Positions 1 through 10,842 of a DNA stretch of 64,000 nt are shown in pieces (position 1 is the stretch's first letter; each line of letters starts with the position of its first letter). A program made the position numbers and the translations under genes. The stretch is taken from contig JXTC01000197.1 in NCBI GenBank assembly GCA_002914845.1, positions 72,356-136,355 of the forward strand, in the 5' to 3' direction. The stretch comes from Trema orientale (Eukaryota; Streptophyta; Magnoliopsida; Rosales; Cannabaceae). The notes under the pieces are model-generated. The model was not told where the DNA came from. It ran no database searches and was given only the letters and a program-made list of their open reading frames with translations.

Positions 1-587
1 GCGGTATGGGGTGGACCTCTGCTGTACACAGAGGGGATTCTCTGGGGCTCAAGACCTCCATACAACTCATGATATGTTATATGTTCTCTAACTGGCTCAG
101 TATGCGATTCACGGTCTTGTCAGGTAATACAATATACACAGGGATCCCAATCATACGATTATCTGTTCTCTGTCATGTGCACTCTACATTTACATACGTT
201 ACTTACAGAGTTTTATACTCACGAATATTCTTATATTGCAGATGATACTGCTCATATGTGAGTTTGGAGGAGGAGCGCTGACTTTCTGACCGCGGCCTGT
301 GTATATGAGCATTTTGACGCTGTGGTTTTCTGACTGAAAATTTTGTATCTGTTTTAATGTATGTACATTATGTATATTTTTCTGAGTGGTCCACTATGTG
401 AGTATGTATATACGTATACATTAGATTATGTATAATTATGAGTGAAATTTCCCGTTTTCTTCCAGAAAGTTTAAAAGTTTTAAATTTTTACCATTTTATC
501 AGTTCTAAGTCGAGTAGCATCTCCCGATCTCACTAAATATTTTTACGAATATCCTTACGTACGTGTTTAAAATCGAGGTACGTGACA
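1..587 (+). repeat. 3' part of a Ty3/gypsy (Del/Tekay-like) LTR, cut by the window edge
   Basis: The segment ends in ACGTGACA, the usual terminus of this LTR class. It contains the TTACTTACAGAG...TACTCAC...TTGCAG block that also occurs, in the opposite orientation and diverged, in the LTR at 21397-30027. The start lies left of the window, so neither target duplication nor solo status can be judged. The open frame at 6-245 has no recognisable product and is taken as chance. Confidence 0.5.
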
Positions 588-1238
588 CATATATACTTCT
601 GGTTACCCAATTTCTTTTGCACGTGATCAAGGTTCCCTTAGAGTTACTTCTTTGGGCTCTCCAATACAATCAATACAAAGCCTAATCACAAGTCTAAATT
701 GATATATGTTCATAAGCCCATATTGCAAGTCCAAACTATAGGAACATCTCTTGGTGGTTTAAATTACCAAATAACTTCAGCAACTTGTTACAGCCATCAT
801 ACACAATTCAACCCACCACTTTGGTAAGTTGGTTTAAGGCCACAAGTCCATTAGCAAGCCCAGTTGCAAGAACAAAGAATTGGTATTATTTTGGATGCTC
901 TTTTTGCCAACGTTGAGTACAATTTCTTCTACTTTGACTATTGTGCTATTAGATTAGTTTGTTTGACATTTTAATTAAATTTGTAATGGATCTTAGTTTA
1001 TTACAAGATTAAATTTTTTTTTATTTTTCTCTAAAAAAAATCACATATTAAAAAAAAAGAAAAGAAGAAAAAAAAAGTTTAGTTTAGTTTATTTTTTTTT
1101 TTAGGACTTTGCATCATTATATAATTGTTTTCATTAGATTTTCATTCATATTGTGTGCATCTTTGCTTGATTTATTTTTCTCATTAGTTAATACAATTCT
1201 AATCTTGTCTCAGCATCACTTTCGTTTTCTTTTTCACC
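588..1238. other. Intergenic or decayed leader of the downstream retrotransposon
   Basis: AT-rich sequence with A- and T-runs. I see no LTR matching the 3' side of the element, and no primer-binding site (the usual TGGTATCAGAGC is absent). The 5' end of the retrotransposon therefore looks lost or unrecognisable. Confidence 0.4.
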
Positions 1239-2440
1239 ATGCCTATGATAATGAAATACCTTGAAAGCCTTGTTGAAAATGTTGAGAATCGTCAAGATCA
1301 ATATGATAAAAGATTTGATAAAATTTAAAATATGCTTCAAACTCTTACCGATGCAGTTGCCAAATATAACAGTCTGATCCTGTTTTTGTGTTGAATGTCT
1401 TCCCAAAGTCTAGTTCTCCCACTCATCCTAAAGACACTAAACACCACCCTTCAGGCTTATTACCCATCCCAACTAGTCCTATTCACATAGGCCAATCTAG
1501 CGCTTCTTCTCCGATTGTCGATGCCTATCCCGACACTTACAATGCTCCTGACCCTATTCCTCTACCTCGTCCCACCCATTATCCTAGGCACATTAAACAT
1601 CAGGATAGACAACTTCATTATCAAGCACCCAGACATACTTATGCTGATGATCTAGTTAGGAAAGTTAAGTTGGATGCTCCAGAGTTTGATGGTAGGTTAG
1701 ACCCCTCTGCTTTTTTACATTGGTTGGATCAGACTGATGAATACTTTGATTGGTATAGCATGACTGAGGCTCAGCGTATTAGTATGGCTAGGATTAAGCT
1801 AGTGGGTGATGCAAAATATTTTTAGAAAATTATTGTTCGTGATGTTAACCTTAGACGTCGTCCACCAATTCTAACTTGGGACGAAATGAGAGATATTCTT
1901 AAGACTAAATACGTACCACCCTACAACATGAATGAGTTGTTAGATCAATTTCTTGCCCTTCAACAAAACAACTCCACAGTTAGTACGTATACGTCCCAAT
2001 TTGAGTCTTTAAGGGTCCGATGTGAGGTTAATGAAGAAGAGAGGGTTCTTATTTCTAGGTTTATCACTAGACTTAAGCCCGATCTCAAGTGTGAGGTTAG
2101 AGTTCATACCCTATATACTTTAGCTGACGCTTATCAAACAGCCTTAGAGTATAAAAGATACCTTAATTCTGACTCCAGTCGTGCCACTTTTCAGTCCTCT
2201 AGTCGTACTAGTACCTATCCTAGGTCTAGCTTTAGTTCTCCGGTTGCCAATTCTAAGCCACCAATAGGGTCTACACCTAGTGCCCCTTCCCCAGTTTCGG
2301 ATAAGAATACATCACAAATCTCCTCTAGCTCTCACCCTTCTATGACCCAAATAGAGTGTCACCATTGTCATGCCAAAGGTTATATAGTTTCCCGTTATCC
2401 AAAATGTGCTTTAGTCCTTAACGGTGAGGATGATTCCCAA
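1239..2440 (+). pseudogene. gag region of the gypsy element (broken)
   Basis: The N-terminal part from ATG 1239 is a coiled-coil-like stretch in another frame, with a stop at 1326. From 1388 the frame shows the retrotransposon gag core (LDAPEFDGRLDP, then WLDQTDEYFDWY). A TAG at 1823 interrupts it and the rest resumes at 1826. A CCHC zinc knuckle is recognisable at about 2357-2401, but its His and third Cys are both Tyr, each explained by one transition. The Ser/Thr/Pro-rich linker before the knuckle is typical of gag. Confidence 0.85.
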
Positions 2441-3037
2441 CCTGAGGATGATAATGACCTTTTAGTCATAGATCCTTTAGAGCCCGATTATGAGGATGAT
2501 CCTTCTGTGATATATGAGGACAACTCTCCCAATGATGAGGAATACCTTTCTGTTATGAGGTGCATTTTGTCTACTCCTAGTGATAGTGATTCGTGGAAAT
2601 GTACTACTGTTTTTCATACTTTTGTTCTACTCAACAAGAAACTGTGTAAGTTAGTCATAGATGGGGGTAGTTCCATGAACATAGTTTCTAAGACTGCGGT
2701 TGATAGATTTGGCCTTATGACCGAACCCCATCCTCGTCCATTTAAGGTCTCTTGGGTAGATAAGACTTCTGTACCTATTAAAGAGTGTTGCCTCGTTACA
2801 CTTAAGATTGGATCATATTCTGAGGATATTTACTGTGAGGTTTTACCCATGCAAGTTGGTCATCTTTTGTTAGGTTATTCTTGGTTGTATGATAATGATG
2901 TAAAACATTGTGGCCGTGCTAACACGTATAGATTCACCCATAATAAGACAACTATTCTTTTGCGACCTGCAAAGCCCGTAACTCAAGCCCGCATGGTAGC
3001 TAAATCATTGTCTAGCACACCCAAAACCAACCTGCTA
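2441..3037 (+). pseudogene. Aspartic protease region of the gypsy element
   Basis: An acidic linker is followed by a retropepsin-like domain with LVIDGGSSMNIVS, matching the catalytic D-S/T-G region with Ser replaced by Gly, and LLLGYSWLYDND, matching the LGxPW-type flap motif of plant gypsy proteases. The frame ends with a TAG at 3038 (probably an old CAG), directly before the reverse transcriptase linker in the same frame. Confidence 0.8.
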
Positions 3038-3040
3038 TAG

Positions 3041-4002
3041 ATCTTGTCTCATAAGAGTTTTGAAAAAGAAAGCACTGAGTCCGGATTTGTGTTTGCCCTC
3101 GTAGCTACAGATAGCTTTACATTGCCTTCTGAGTCTTTAGATTATCTGCCTGATGTCTCCCATCTATTAGATAAGTTTAGAGATACTCTACCTAATGAGT
3201 TACCTACTGAGCTACCACCTTTGAGGGATGTTCAGCATGCCATTGATTTAGTTCCTGGTTCCCAGTTGCCTAATCTTCCTCATTATAGGATGAATCCTGT
3301 AGAGAGAGCTGAATTGAATAGACAAATCGAGAGTCTTCTGGAGAAAGGTTTTGTTCACCATAGTCTTAGTCCTTGTGCTGTTCTTGCTCTGTTAAATCCT
3401 AAGAAAGTTGGATCTTGGAGAATGTGTATAGATAGTCGAGCCATTAACAAAATCACAGTCAAGTATAGGTTTCCTATTCCTAGACTCAAGGATATATTAG
3501 ATGAGCTAGCTGGTGCCCAATGGTTCTCTAAGATTGATCTACGTAGTGGATACTATCAGATCAAGATTCGCCCAGGTGATGAATGGAAAACAGCCTTTAA
3601 AACACAAGATGGTCTTTATGAATGATTAGTCATGCCTTTCGAAATGTCTAATGCTCCTAGTACTTTTATGAGAGTCATAACACATGTCTTACGTCCTTTC
3701 ATAGGAAAGTTCCTTGTTGTGTACTTTGATGATATTGTCATTTACAGTCGGACTAGAGATGGCCATTTAGATCACCTTTGTCAGGTTTTGATGACTCTTC
3801 GTGCTGAAAAACTGTTTGCCAACCTCAAAAAGTGCTCATTTATGCAAAATCGAGTCTTGTTCTTAGGTTTCATTGTGTCTGGTCAGGGTATTTCAGCCGA
3901 CTTTGACAAGGTTAAAGCTATTCGAGAATGGTCAGAACTTACTACCTTGACTGAAGCCCATAGTTTTCATGATTTAGTATCATTCTATAGGAGATTTATT
4001 AA
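3041..4002 (+). pseudogene. Reverse transcriptase region, 5' part before the insertion
   Basis: RT blocks are clear: the entry motif YRMNPVERAELNRQI, WRMCIDSRAINKIT, FSKIDLRSGYYQI, a TGA at 3623 where the family has Trp, then [13 protein letters not shown] and the catalytic YFDDIVIYS at about 3721-3750. The frame then reaches the connection region (FYRRFIK) and is cut by the inserted element after TAA 4000-4002. Confidence 0.92.
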
Positions 4003-5123
4003 GGTCACGTTTGGTTGACAGTAATGCTTTGGAATTGAAAGGAATGAAAAGCCTTCCCTTTGTTTGGTTTCACTTTTTACGTTGGAAAAAAGTTTCCAAT
4101 GGAATGAACAATCCTATAAATAAAGGAATAGTAATTCCATTAGTGAACCGATGGAAAGACTTTTCCATTCCTAACCTATTTTTCTTTTTCCCTATTCACC
4201 CTCATTGCAGCCTTCTAGTTTTTGCAGGTTCTCTGTCATCATCAATCCAGAAATTCAACAATTCAACACCCAGAACATCTCACACACGCTTAAATCGATA
4301 AAGCCACTGGTATATATACCGGTAAAGCTAATAACTGCGACTAAAAGAGTGAAGTTTCTAAGCCACTTTCTCTTCTCTCTTCGCGATCTGTGGTGTGCCT
4401 CTGTTGTCAAAGCTTTACCATTATAGTATTTTTATTTAATTGGGCCATATAATTTGTTGCCCCTTTTCTTTCCTTTTTGTTCTGTCTGTAGTACAACACC
4501 TGAACTTGAAGCTAGAATAGATTCGTTTATATTCATTCGGTTTTACCTAGATCTATCTGACAAAACTTCAGATCTTTGAACAGCCTACATGTTTTGGACG
4601 AGGAGAGGATTAGCCTTCTTATATAGCATCTACTAAAAGGAATGCATGATTTTTATTTTACTTTTTAACAGAGAGATAATCCCCTGCCAAGCCATTGTCG
4701 ATGGCTTTGGTCAAGGAAAAATGAAGAATTTCATAATTATTTTTACTTCATTTTCAACCTAAATAAATATGTTTTAAATATATCCTAAATAATAATATAT
4801 ATTTGTATAGTTTTTCTTTTTGGTTAATATATATTCATACAGTGCCTAATCTCCTTTTATCGATATAATCCATATATGGATAAATAATTATATTTTTAAC
4901 AAAATAATAATAATAATATTTTATTCCCATATTAAGGGTAAATGTATCAAAATAAAATTATTTTCATTCCATTCAATACACAACCAAACAAAATAATTAT
5001 CATTCAAACGTTGATTCCAAAATTTCAACCAAACAAAATAATCATTTTTGCTTTCTATTCCATTCCTATTCCAATTCTTATTCCTATTACTTTCAATTTC
5101 ATTCTATCCAACCAAATACTACC
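4003..5123. mobile_element. Non-autonomous PIF/Harbinger-like DNA transposon inserted in the retrotransposon
   Basis: 1121 bp bounded by a 3-bp duplication TAA (4000-4002 and 5124-5126). Terminal inverted repeats are imperfect: GGTCACGTTTGGTTG on the left, and GGTAGTATTTGGTTG as the reverse complement of the right end, followed by subterminal GAAT/GGAAT-rich repeats. Short GG-starting TIRs with a TWA duplication are the hallmark of PIF/Harbinger. Removing it with one TAA copy puts the host polyprotein back in phase. No transposase is present. The middle (about 4190-4620) looks like promoter/leader sequence of a deleted autonomous copy. The small frames at 4011-4426 are not considered genes. 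Confidence 0.85.
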
Positions 5124-5126
5124 TAA

Positions 5127-5832
5127 GGGTTTTAGTACCATTACTGCCCCAATCACCGAGTATTTAAAATTAGGTGCTTTTCAGTGGACCCCAGCTGCAC
5201 ATAAAGCTTATATTGACATTAAGCAAAAGATGATAGAAGCACCTGTTCTTAGGCACTCTGACCTTTCTAAGGTATTTGAAGTTGCATATGATGCTTCCGG
5301 TGTAGGAATAGGAGGTGTTCTTAGTCAAGATGGTCACCCTGTTGCTTACTTTAGTGAGAAACTCAATGAGGTAAAACAACGCTATTCCACTTATGATAGG
5401 GAATTTTATGCTATTGTCAAATCTCTTCGTCATTAGCATTATTATCTGTTGCCCAAGGAGTTTGTCCTCTATTCTGACCATCAAGCCCTTTGTTACCTTT
5501 ATTCCCAGAGTAAGTTAAGCTCTAGACATGTTAAGTGGGTTGAGTTTCTTCAGGATTATACCTTTGTTCTCAAACATCGTGCCGGGGTAGAAAATAGGGC
5601 CGCTGATGCTTTCAGTCATGTCACCACTGTTATTCATTCTATGCATAATACTGTGGTAGGTTTTGAGCGCCTTAAGGATAAATACTCTCAGTGTCCAGAT
5701 TTTGGTATCATTTATCAAGAGGCTTTAGATAACCCTACTCTTATACATGTTGATTTTCTTATTAGGGATGGTTATCTTTTCAAAGGTATTAAGTTGTGTA
5801 TTCTTCGTACTTCACTTCGAGATTTCTTAGTA
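5127..5832 (+). pseudogene. RNase H region of the gypsy element
   Basis: It resumes the RT/RNase H connection immediately after the transposon. The RNase H core is visible as VAYDASGVGIGGVLSQDGHPVAY, then YDREFYAIVKSLRH, a TAG at 5434 where Trp is conserved, and FVLYSDHQALCYL. A tether follows with HVKWVEFLQDYTF and the catalytic-end motif NRAADAFSH. It ends at TAG 5833, probably a former CAG. Confidence 0.88.
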
Positions 5833-5835
5833 TAG

Positions 5836-6900
5836 GAATTACATGCTGGAAGTTTTACAGGACACTTTGATAGGGGTAAGACTATTGCATTGACTGAGGA
5901 TAGATTTTACTGGCCTTCGTTGAAATGAGAAGTTGCTCGCACTGTCTCCCAGTGTCGCACTTGTCAGTTAGGTAATGCTAAGAAACAAAACTCAGATCTG
6001 TACACACCTCTTTCTGTGCCATATACATCTTGGTAAGATCTTAGCATGGACTTTATTTTAGGTTTGCCCAAAACTGTCCGAGGTCATGATTCCATTTCTG
6101 TTGTTGTGGGTAGATTTTCTAAGATGGCTCACTTCATCCCTTGCTCTTGAAGTACTGATGCTTCGCATATGGTTAAGTTGTTCTTTAAAGAGATTGTTAG
6201 GTTACATGGCCTACCCACTACTATAGTGTCTGATAGAGATGTTAAGTTTGTTAGCTACTTTTGGAAAACTCTTTGGAAATTGTTTGGAACTACATTGAAG
6301 TATTCTTCTGCTTTTCACCCTCAAATCGATGGTCAAACTGAAGTTATTAACTGTAATTTAGGTGATTTGCATAGATGCTTGGTGGGAGAGAAACCTAGAA
6401 ATTAGGATCTTATTTTGTCTCATGCTGAGTTTGCTTACAATAATTCTGTGAATAGGTCAATTGGTAAAAGTCCTTTTGAGATTGTCCATGACGTTTCCCC
6501 ATGCCCACCCATTGACCTTATTTCTTTGCCTACTAATTATCACCCATCTGATTTTGGCCAATCATTTGCTAAGCATATACATGATTTGTATGCTGAGATT
6601 AGACGAAAAATTATTTTGAGTAATAATACCTATAAATTAGCTGCTGATGCACATCGTAGGCATAGAGAATTTAATGAAGGTGACTATATGATGGTACGTT
6701 TTTGTCCTGAACGTTATCCTAAAAATACTATTAAAAAGTTATATGCTCGAACAATTGGACCTTATCTTATTCTTCATAGTTTTGGATCCAATACTTATTT
6801 AATTGATTTGCCATCGAACTTATCTATTAGTCCAGTTTTCAATATGGCAGACTTGTTTCCTTACCCACATTTGAGACTCCTGCTTTACTTTCTTCTGTTT
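5836..6900 (+). pseudogene. Integrase region of the gypsy element
   Basis: The HHCC zinc-binding region is present (ELHAGSFTGHF ... CRTCQ). The D,D-35-E core has Asp in MDFILGLP (about 6049), Asp in VSDRDVKF (about 6232) and Glu in QTEVINC (about 6340). In-frame stops at 5926, 6034, 6148 and 6403 disable it. The GPY/F-like module (FCPERYPK ... RTIGPYLIL) follows at about 6690-6780. The frame is intact from 6415 until the frameshift near 6867. Confidence 0.9.
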
Positions 6901-7222
6901 CTGCAGGTACCTTTTCCGCACCAGTTCCCCGTGCTTCGTTTGCGCCATTGGACCCACCAGACGTCATTGTTGAAGTTTTAGATGATGAATATGTTACCTC
7001 GTCATCTGGTGGTTACCGTCGTTTTCTTGTTCGTTAGAAAGATCGTGCTTCGACCGATGACACTTGGCTTACTGAAGAAAAATTCCGTCGGGTTGATCCT
7101 GATCTCTTGGACAATTACCTACGTGTTACCTCGTCGGAGTCGTGTTCTTTTCAACCGGGGGGAAATGATGGAGATCATACATCTACTTTCCGTACTTATG
7201 TTAGGCATAAATATAGAAAGTA
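6901..7222 (+). pseudogene. C-terminal chromodomain of the gypsy integrase, frame-shifted
   Basis: Read in the frame of codon 7035 (shifted relative to integrase), the sequence gives a chromodomain-like end: VEVLDDEYV, a GYRRFLVR-stop-KD segment where Trp is expected (TAG 7035), DDTWLTEEKFRRVDPDLLDNY, and a terminal stop after codon 7219. Chromodomains of this kind target chromoviruses to particular chromatin. The shift arose by a small indel near 6867. Confidence 0.75.
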
Positions 7223-7520
7223 GATATTTAGCTATTTAATTATTTTATTAGAGTGTTATTTAAATTTTGAGTAACTAGTTTGATATTTTCCTTTTATATT
7301 TGTATCTAGAATATGTCAGTTTCCTAGTTTTGTTTAAGAGCTTCCCTATAAACAAGCTCTTCTATGTTCATTCTTTTTCAAACTTGATTAATGATATACA
7401 ACTATTCAGAAATTCTCTCTCTAATATTCTTCCCCTCTCTAAAATTCATCTTCTTCTCTAAATTCTTCTCTTATTCTTCCTAAATTTCTCTTTTTCTCTT
7501 CTTTCTCTCATCTTTTCTAA
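7164..7520 (+). repeat. Probable 3' LTR of the gypsy element (boundaries uncertain)
   Basis: Downstream of the GGGGGGAAA purine tract lies an LTR-like stretch with CCCTATAAAC (TATA-like at 7347-7352). It sits inside a short inverted repeat (AAGAGCTT/AAGCTCTT) and is followed by a pyrimidine-rich leader (7410-7520). No second copy was found on the 5' side, so the assignment rests on position and promoter-like content only. Confidence 0.4.
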
Positions 7521-7524
7521 ATTT

Positions 7525-8400
7525 TCACTCTTGTTCTACGTCACTTTCATTGACAACCCGGAATTTACTTGCTACATAACGTTTCAAGTTACAAATAATC
7601 ATGTGATATTATCAACGACCATATTAAGTGACTGGTTGACACATGTAAACTACTTAAATTCTAACCGAAACTTCACTCGGCATATACCAAATTTTAGGTT
7701 ACCCGGGCTCCGTACGGCTGCACTCCCCGAATATAAGTAATCTAGAATAGCATGTGATTATCTAATCACCATAAACATTAACCAATTTATTAGTATGGTT
7801 ATGCTTTCCCATCATTTATCATGACATTGTAAGAAAATAAATTACTCAGTAGCTTACTCTTCCAAATACTTCACACCCGGGCTTCATGGAATACATCAAA
7901 TGCCGATCCACATCGATCTTTTCATACTTTATGACTACATCACTAAACAATCAAAACTTGTGGTCAACAAAACGCTTATAAAAATTAAGAGAGCATTCAT
8001 AGTATAACAAATGTATCTTACCAATTTGGGAGATTCGGGTTGAAAATAAACTGATCTACCACGAAAGCAAATTCTTCTAGTCTATGCGATAGATAGAATG
8101 GATAAATATCGCGACTCTTAGAAGTCTTAAACTTCTTATATGCTTGCTGATCCGCAGATAGGGTAAAGCTACTGCTACCTTCCTCAATTGGATACTTTCT
8201 TGCTTTCTTGTGGACATCAGCCAGATTCCGGCCTCAGCGCGGTCAACCTCGACCAGCCTCCAGCTGCAGCTCCATAAAATAAGACCAATGCTTCTATCGT
8301 CCCCTTTTTCGTCTTCCAAATCGTCTGCTCTGCTTCGATGTTTCCACTTCTTCTTTTCTTTCTCCTTTTCTTTTTTTTTTTTTTTAATAAGGATGAATTA
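7525..8400. other. Repeat-like intergenic sequence, possibly a minus-strand gypsy LTR fragment
   Basis: Moderately GC-rich islands (GGTTACCCGGGCTCCGTACGG; a Gln/Leu-like open frame at 8077-8319 on the minus strand) resemble the composition of the solo LTR at 10843-13088. No terminal TG/CA pair or duplication was located. No gene is supported. Confidence 0.3.
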
Positions 8401-8913
8401 AACCCTTTTACCTGGTAAGCTTTGCCTTTTGCATTAACTACCCCTACAACCTACGTCTGATAAGGGTTTCAAAACCAAGAAGCATGTAGGATGTTGGATG
8501 GTTGTTTAAAGAAAATCTACGGCTAACATTCAAAACAAGACTGGTCCGTTAAAAAACGGGCGTGACTTTATCAGTCCCTTGTATATCTTGCATATATATT
8601 TATATCTTTGTTCTTAGTAACTGAAGGCCACTTTTTTGCTTTTTCTTTTTTTCATTTCCCAATACAATCCTTTCTTATTTAATTTTTTTCTTCTTAAGCT
8701 GCTCTTCGCATCAATCATATTTACCTGTACAAGCATAAACATATGAATATATATATATTATACCCTTATCCTAAATTACTACTCCCGTGCATACACATGC
8801 ATATATAATATTTTGTTTTTGGATAAAAATATGCATATATAATATTTATCTATATTAGTTATATATGTATGTGCGTATATAATATTTATCTATATTACTT
8901 ACATGTCTACATA

Positions 8914-8953
<40 letters not shown>

Positions 8954-9440
8954 ATGATATATGGGTATTGAGATACTCTCTACAACTTTGTGCTTGACTT
9001 GTAGCATAAATTTGGGATATTTGTACTCTTTATCATAATTTATTAATATTATTACATATACCTATATATGTGTAATTAAATATATATATATACATCCAGT
9101 TATAACTGGTCCTCTTTAAAGTTATTTATTATTATTATATTTACCGATGATATGACATGTTTTACTGCCTTAGAATTTTAACTTCTCTCACTAACTCCAA
9201 CTGGCATTAATTATGAACAGTCATACTGCCTACAACAGTTATTAATTGCTTATTTATTTTTTATACTTATGTCAACTTTTAATATTATTTTATTCCGTAT
9301 TTATTTATTTGTTATACTATTTTATATTAAGTGAGTTATTCTTATAACCATTTAAACACGTAAGAAATGTCGTTTTTATTGTGATTGCGTATACTATTTT
9401 GACACGTGAGAAGGAATATCAAATAATGAGTTCTAGCAGC

Positions 9441-9506
9441 GTCAAAAATATAGGGACTAAAATGAGACATTTCCTATAGTTCAAGGACCAATAGAATCAT
9501 TTATCT
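9441..9506. repeat. Single arm of a Mutator-like MITE
   Basis: The block ending GGACCAATAGAATCATTTATC matches the right terminal repeat of the element at 44559-45074, whose end reads GGGACTAATAGATCATTTATCC. An upstream partner arm was not seen within about 600 bp, so this is probably a truncated copy. Confidence 0.5.
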
Positions 9507-10574
9507 ATTTTAATATTATAAATCAATTTAATATTACCAATTACATCTATAATTATGCAATAATCATTATTTACATGTAATTAGATGACACACGTTTTAA
9601 TTTATCTATAATGCCGTTCAACGTCATAACGAATAATATTGTATGATACTCTGAAGAAGAAAAGTTGTAACCCATCCCATCTAAACTTCCTCACTTGAAT
9701 ATAATGAATCCTTCTAGTTGTATCTAATTGCAGCCTGCTTTGAACGCTACCCTCCAAATACTTGGCGTGAGATTGTTTTAGTTGTTTTCCAATATTCCAA
9801 GACCAGTCAAATACTAAAATATATAACGCATATATATCATATTGATCAATCGATTTAACCTTCTTCTGTACAGATTTTAATATATATATATATATATATA
9901 CACACACATATGGTTTTAAATTCCTCCCACATTATTGGCCACTCTCTCTCAATCCCAAAGGGGAAAGGTGAAAATTCTCAAGAATAATCCTTCTCCCAAA
10001 AACGGCATGACTCGATCATTGACATGGAGAAGAATAATAAAAAAGAAAGAAACTAGCCAAGCAAAATAGAGCCCTAAATGCCTTATGTGTAAGATTTTTC
10101 TTAGGGTTACCGTCTAATATGTCATTGTCTTGGGGCCACAAAGTGACCCCGTATGAGGAAGTAGGCTGTGGGGGGGTAACACGTAGGTCTTGAAATGTTG
10201 GGTGGGAATTTGAATTGTCTTTTCTGAAGAAATGAATTGAGAGAATATTATATCATGGAAACCCCACCGCCCCATATTGATGGTTAGCTCCCTTTACTTT
10301 ATTGTTGTCACATATATTAGGACTGAGGCCTTAGACAAAGTAGAAAAAAGTATGATAGGGAAAAGGAAAATCTAAAGGATAAGGAATGTGTGTTGTGAGT
10401 TGCTTTGGAGTTTTGGAACTTGTAACCTTCTTTCTCCATGTTTCTTGGCAAGTTGCAGTTTGGGATATGGCAGAATCATTGGCACAAAAGAATAATTAAA
10501 TTTTGTATTAGTTTATCATTTCGGAAAATGAGACATATACAATATGATAAAGAAAGAAAACAATTTCAAGAGAT

Positions 10575-10790
10575 CAGAGGCTAGGGACACAGACCAAACA
10601 AGCCTAAAGTAGGATAGTAAGAGGGATATATTATCCACCTCGTATCTGAGTTCAAATCCCTTTTTACGTTGTTGGTCTAGTGCATGGATTTAACCCTCTT
10701 TGTGAGGGATCCATATAGGGCTATACCACCCTATTATGTTATCCAGGTACATCATCCTTATAATCTATTTTATTGAAAGAGAAAAAAAGA
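10575..10790 (+). repeat. Possible tRNA-derived SINE remnant
   Basis: GAGTTCAAATCCC (about 10650-10662) resembles a Pol III B box (GGTTCRANNCC), with a weak A-box candidate about 40 bases upstream. An A-rich tail follows near 10775-10795. The body is diverged and the call is tentative. Confidence 0.33.
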
Positions 10791-10842
10791 AAGAATATAA
10801 ATGTAGGTATATATGTGCTAAAAGATTTAAATACATAGTTTG

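Larger units (their letters stand above)
1239..7222 (+). mobile_element. Degenerate chromodomain Ty3/gypsy retrotransposon (gag-pol), interrupted by a DNA transposon
   Basis: Order gag, protease, reverse transcriptase, RNase H, integrase, chromodomain is that of plant chromoviruses (Reina/Galadriel/Tekay/CRM group). The polyprotein is one reading frame up to 4002; it resumes after the insertion at 4003-5123 and then carries in-frame stops. Stops lie at 1823, 3038, 3623, 5434, 5833, 5926, 6034, 6148, 6403 and 7035. Frameshifts occur near 1380 and near 6867. Compared with conserved family residues, nearly all stops fit C-to-T or G-to-A change of Trp, Gln or Arg codons. A purine-rich stretch at about 7154-7170 may be the polypurine tract. 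No matching 5' LTR was found. The copy cannot encode a functional polyprotein. Confidence 0.9.
8401..10842. other. Intergenic AT-rich DNA with microsatellites and transposon debris
   Basis: Contains (TTA)n at about 8915-8950, AT tracts near 8745, 9080 and 9880, and a duplicated block TATATAATATTTATCTATATTA (8838 and 8876). One arm of a MITE related to the element at 44559-45074 lies at about 9441-9506. The open frame at 9602-9907 (minus) is not recognised. Confidence 0.5.
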
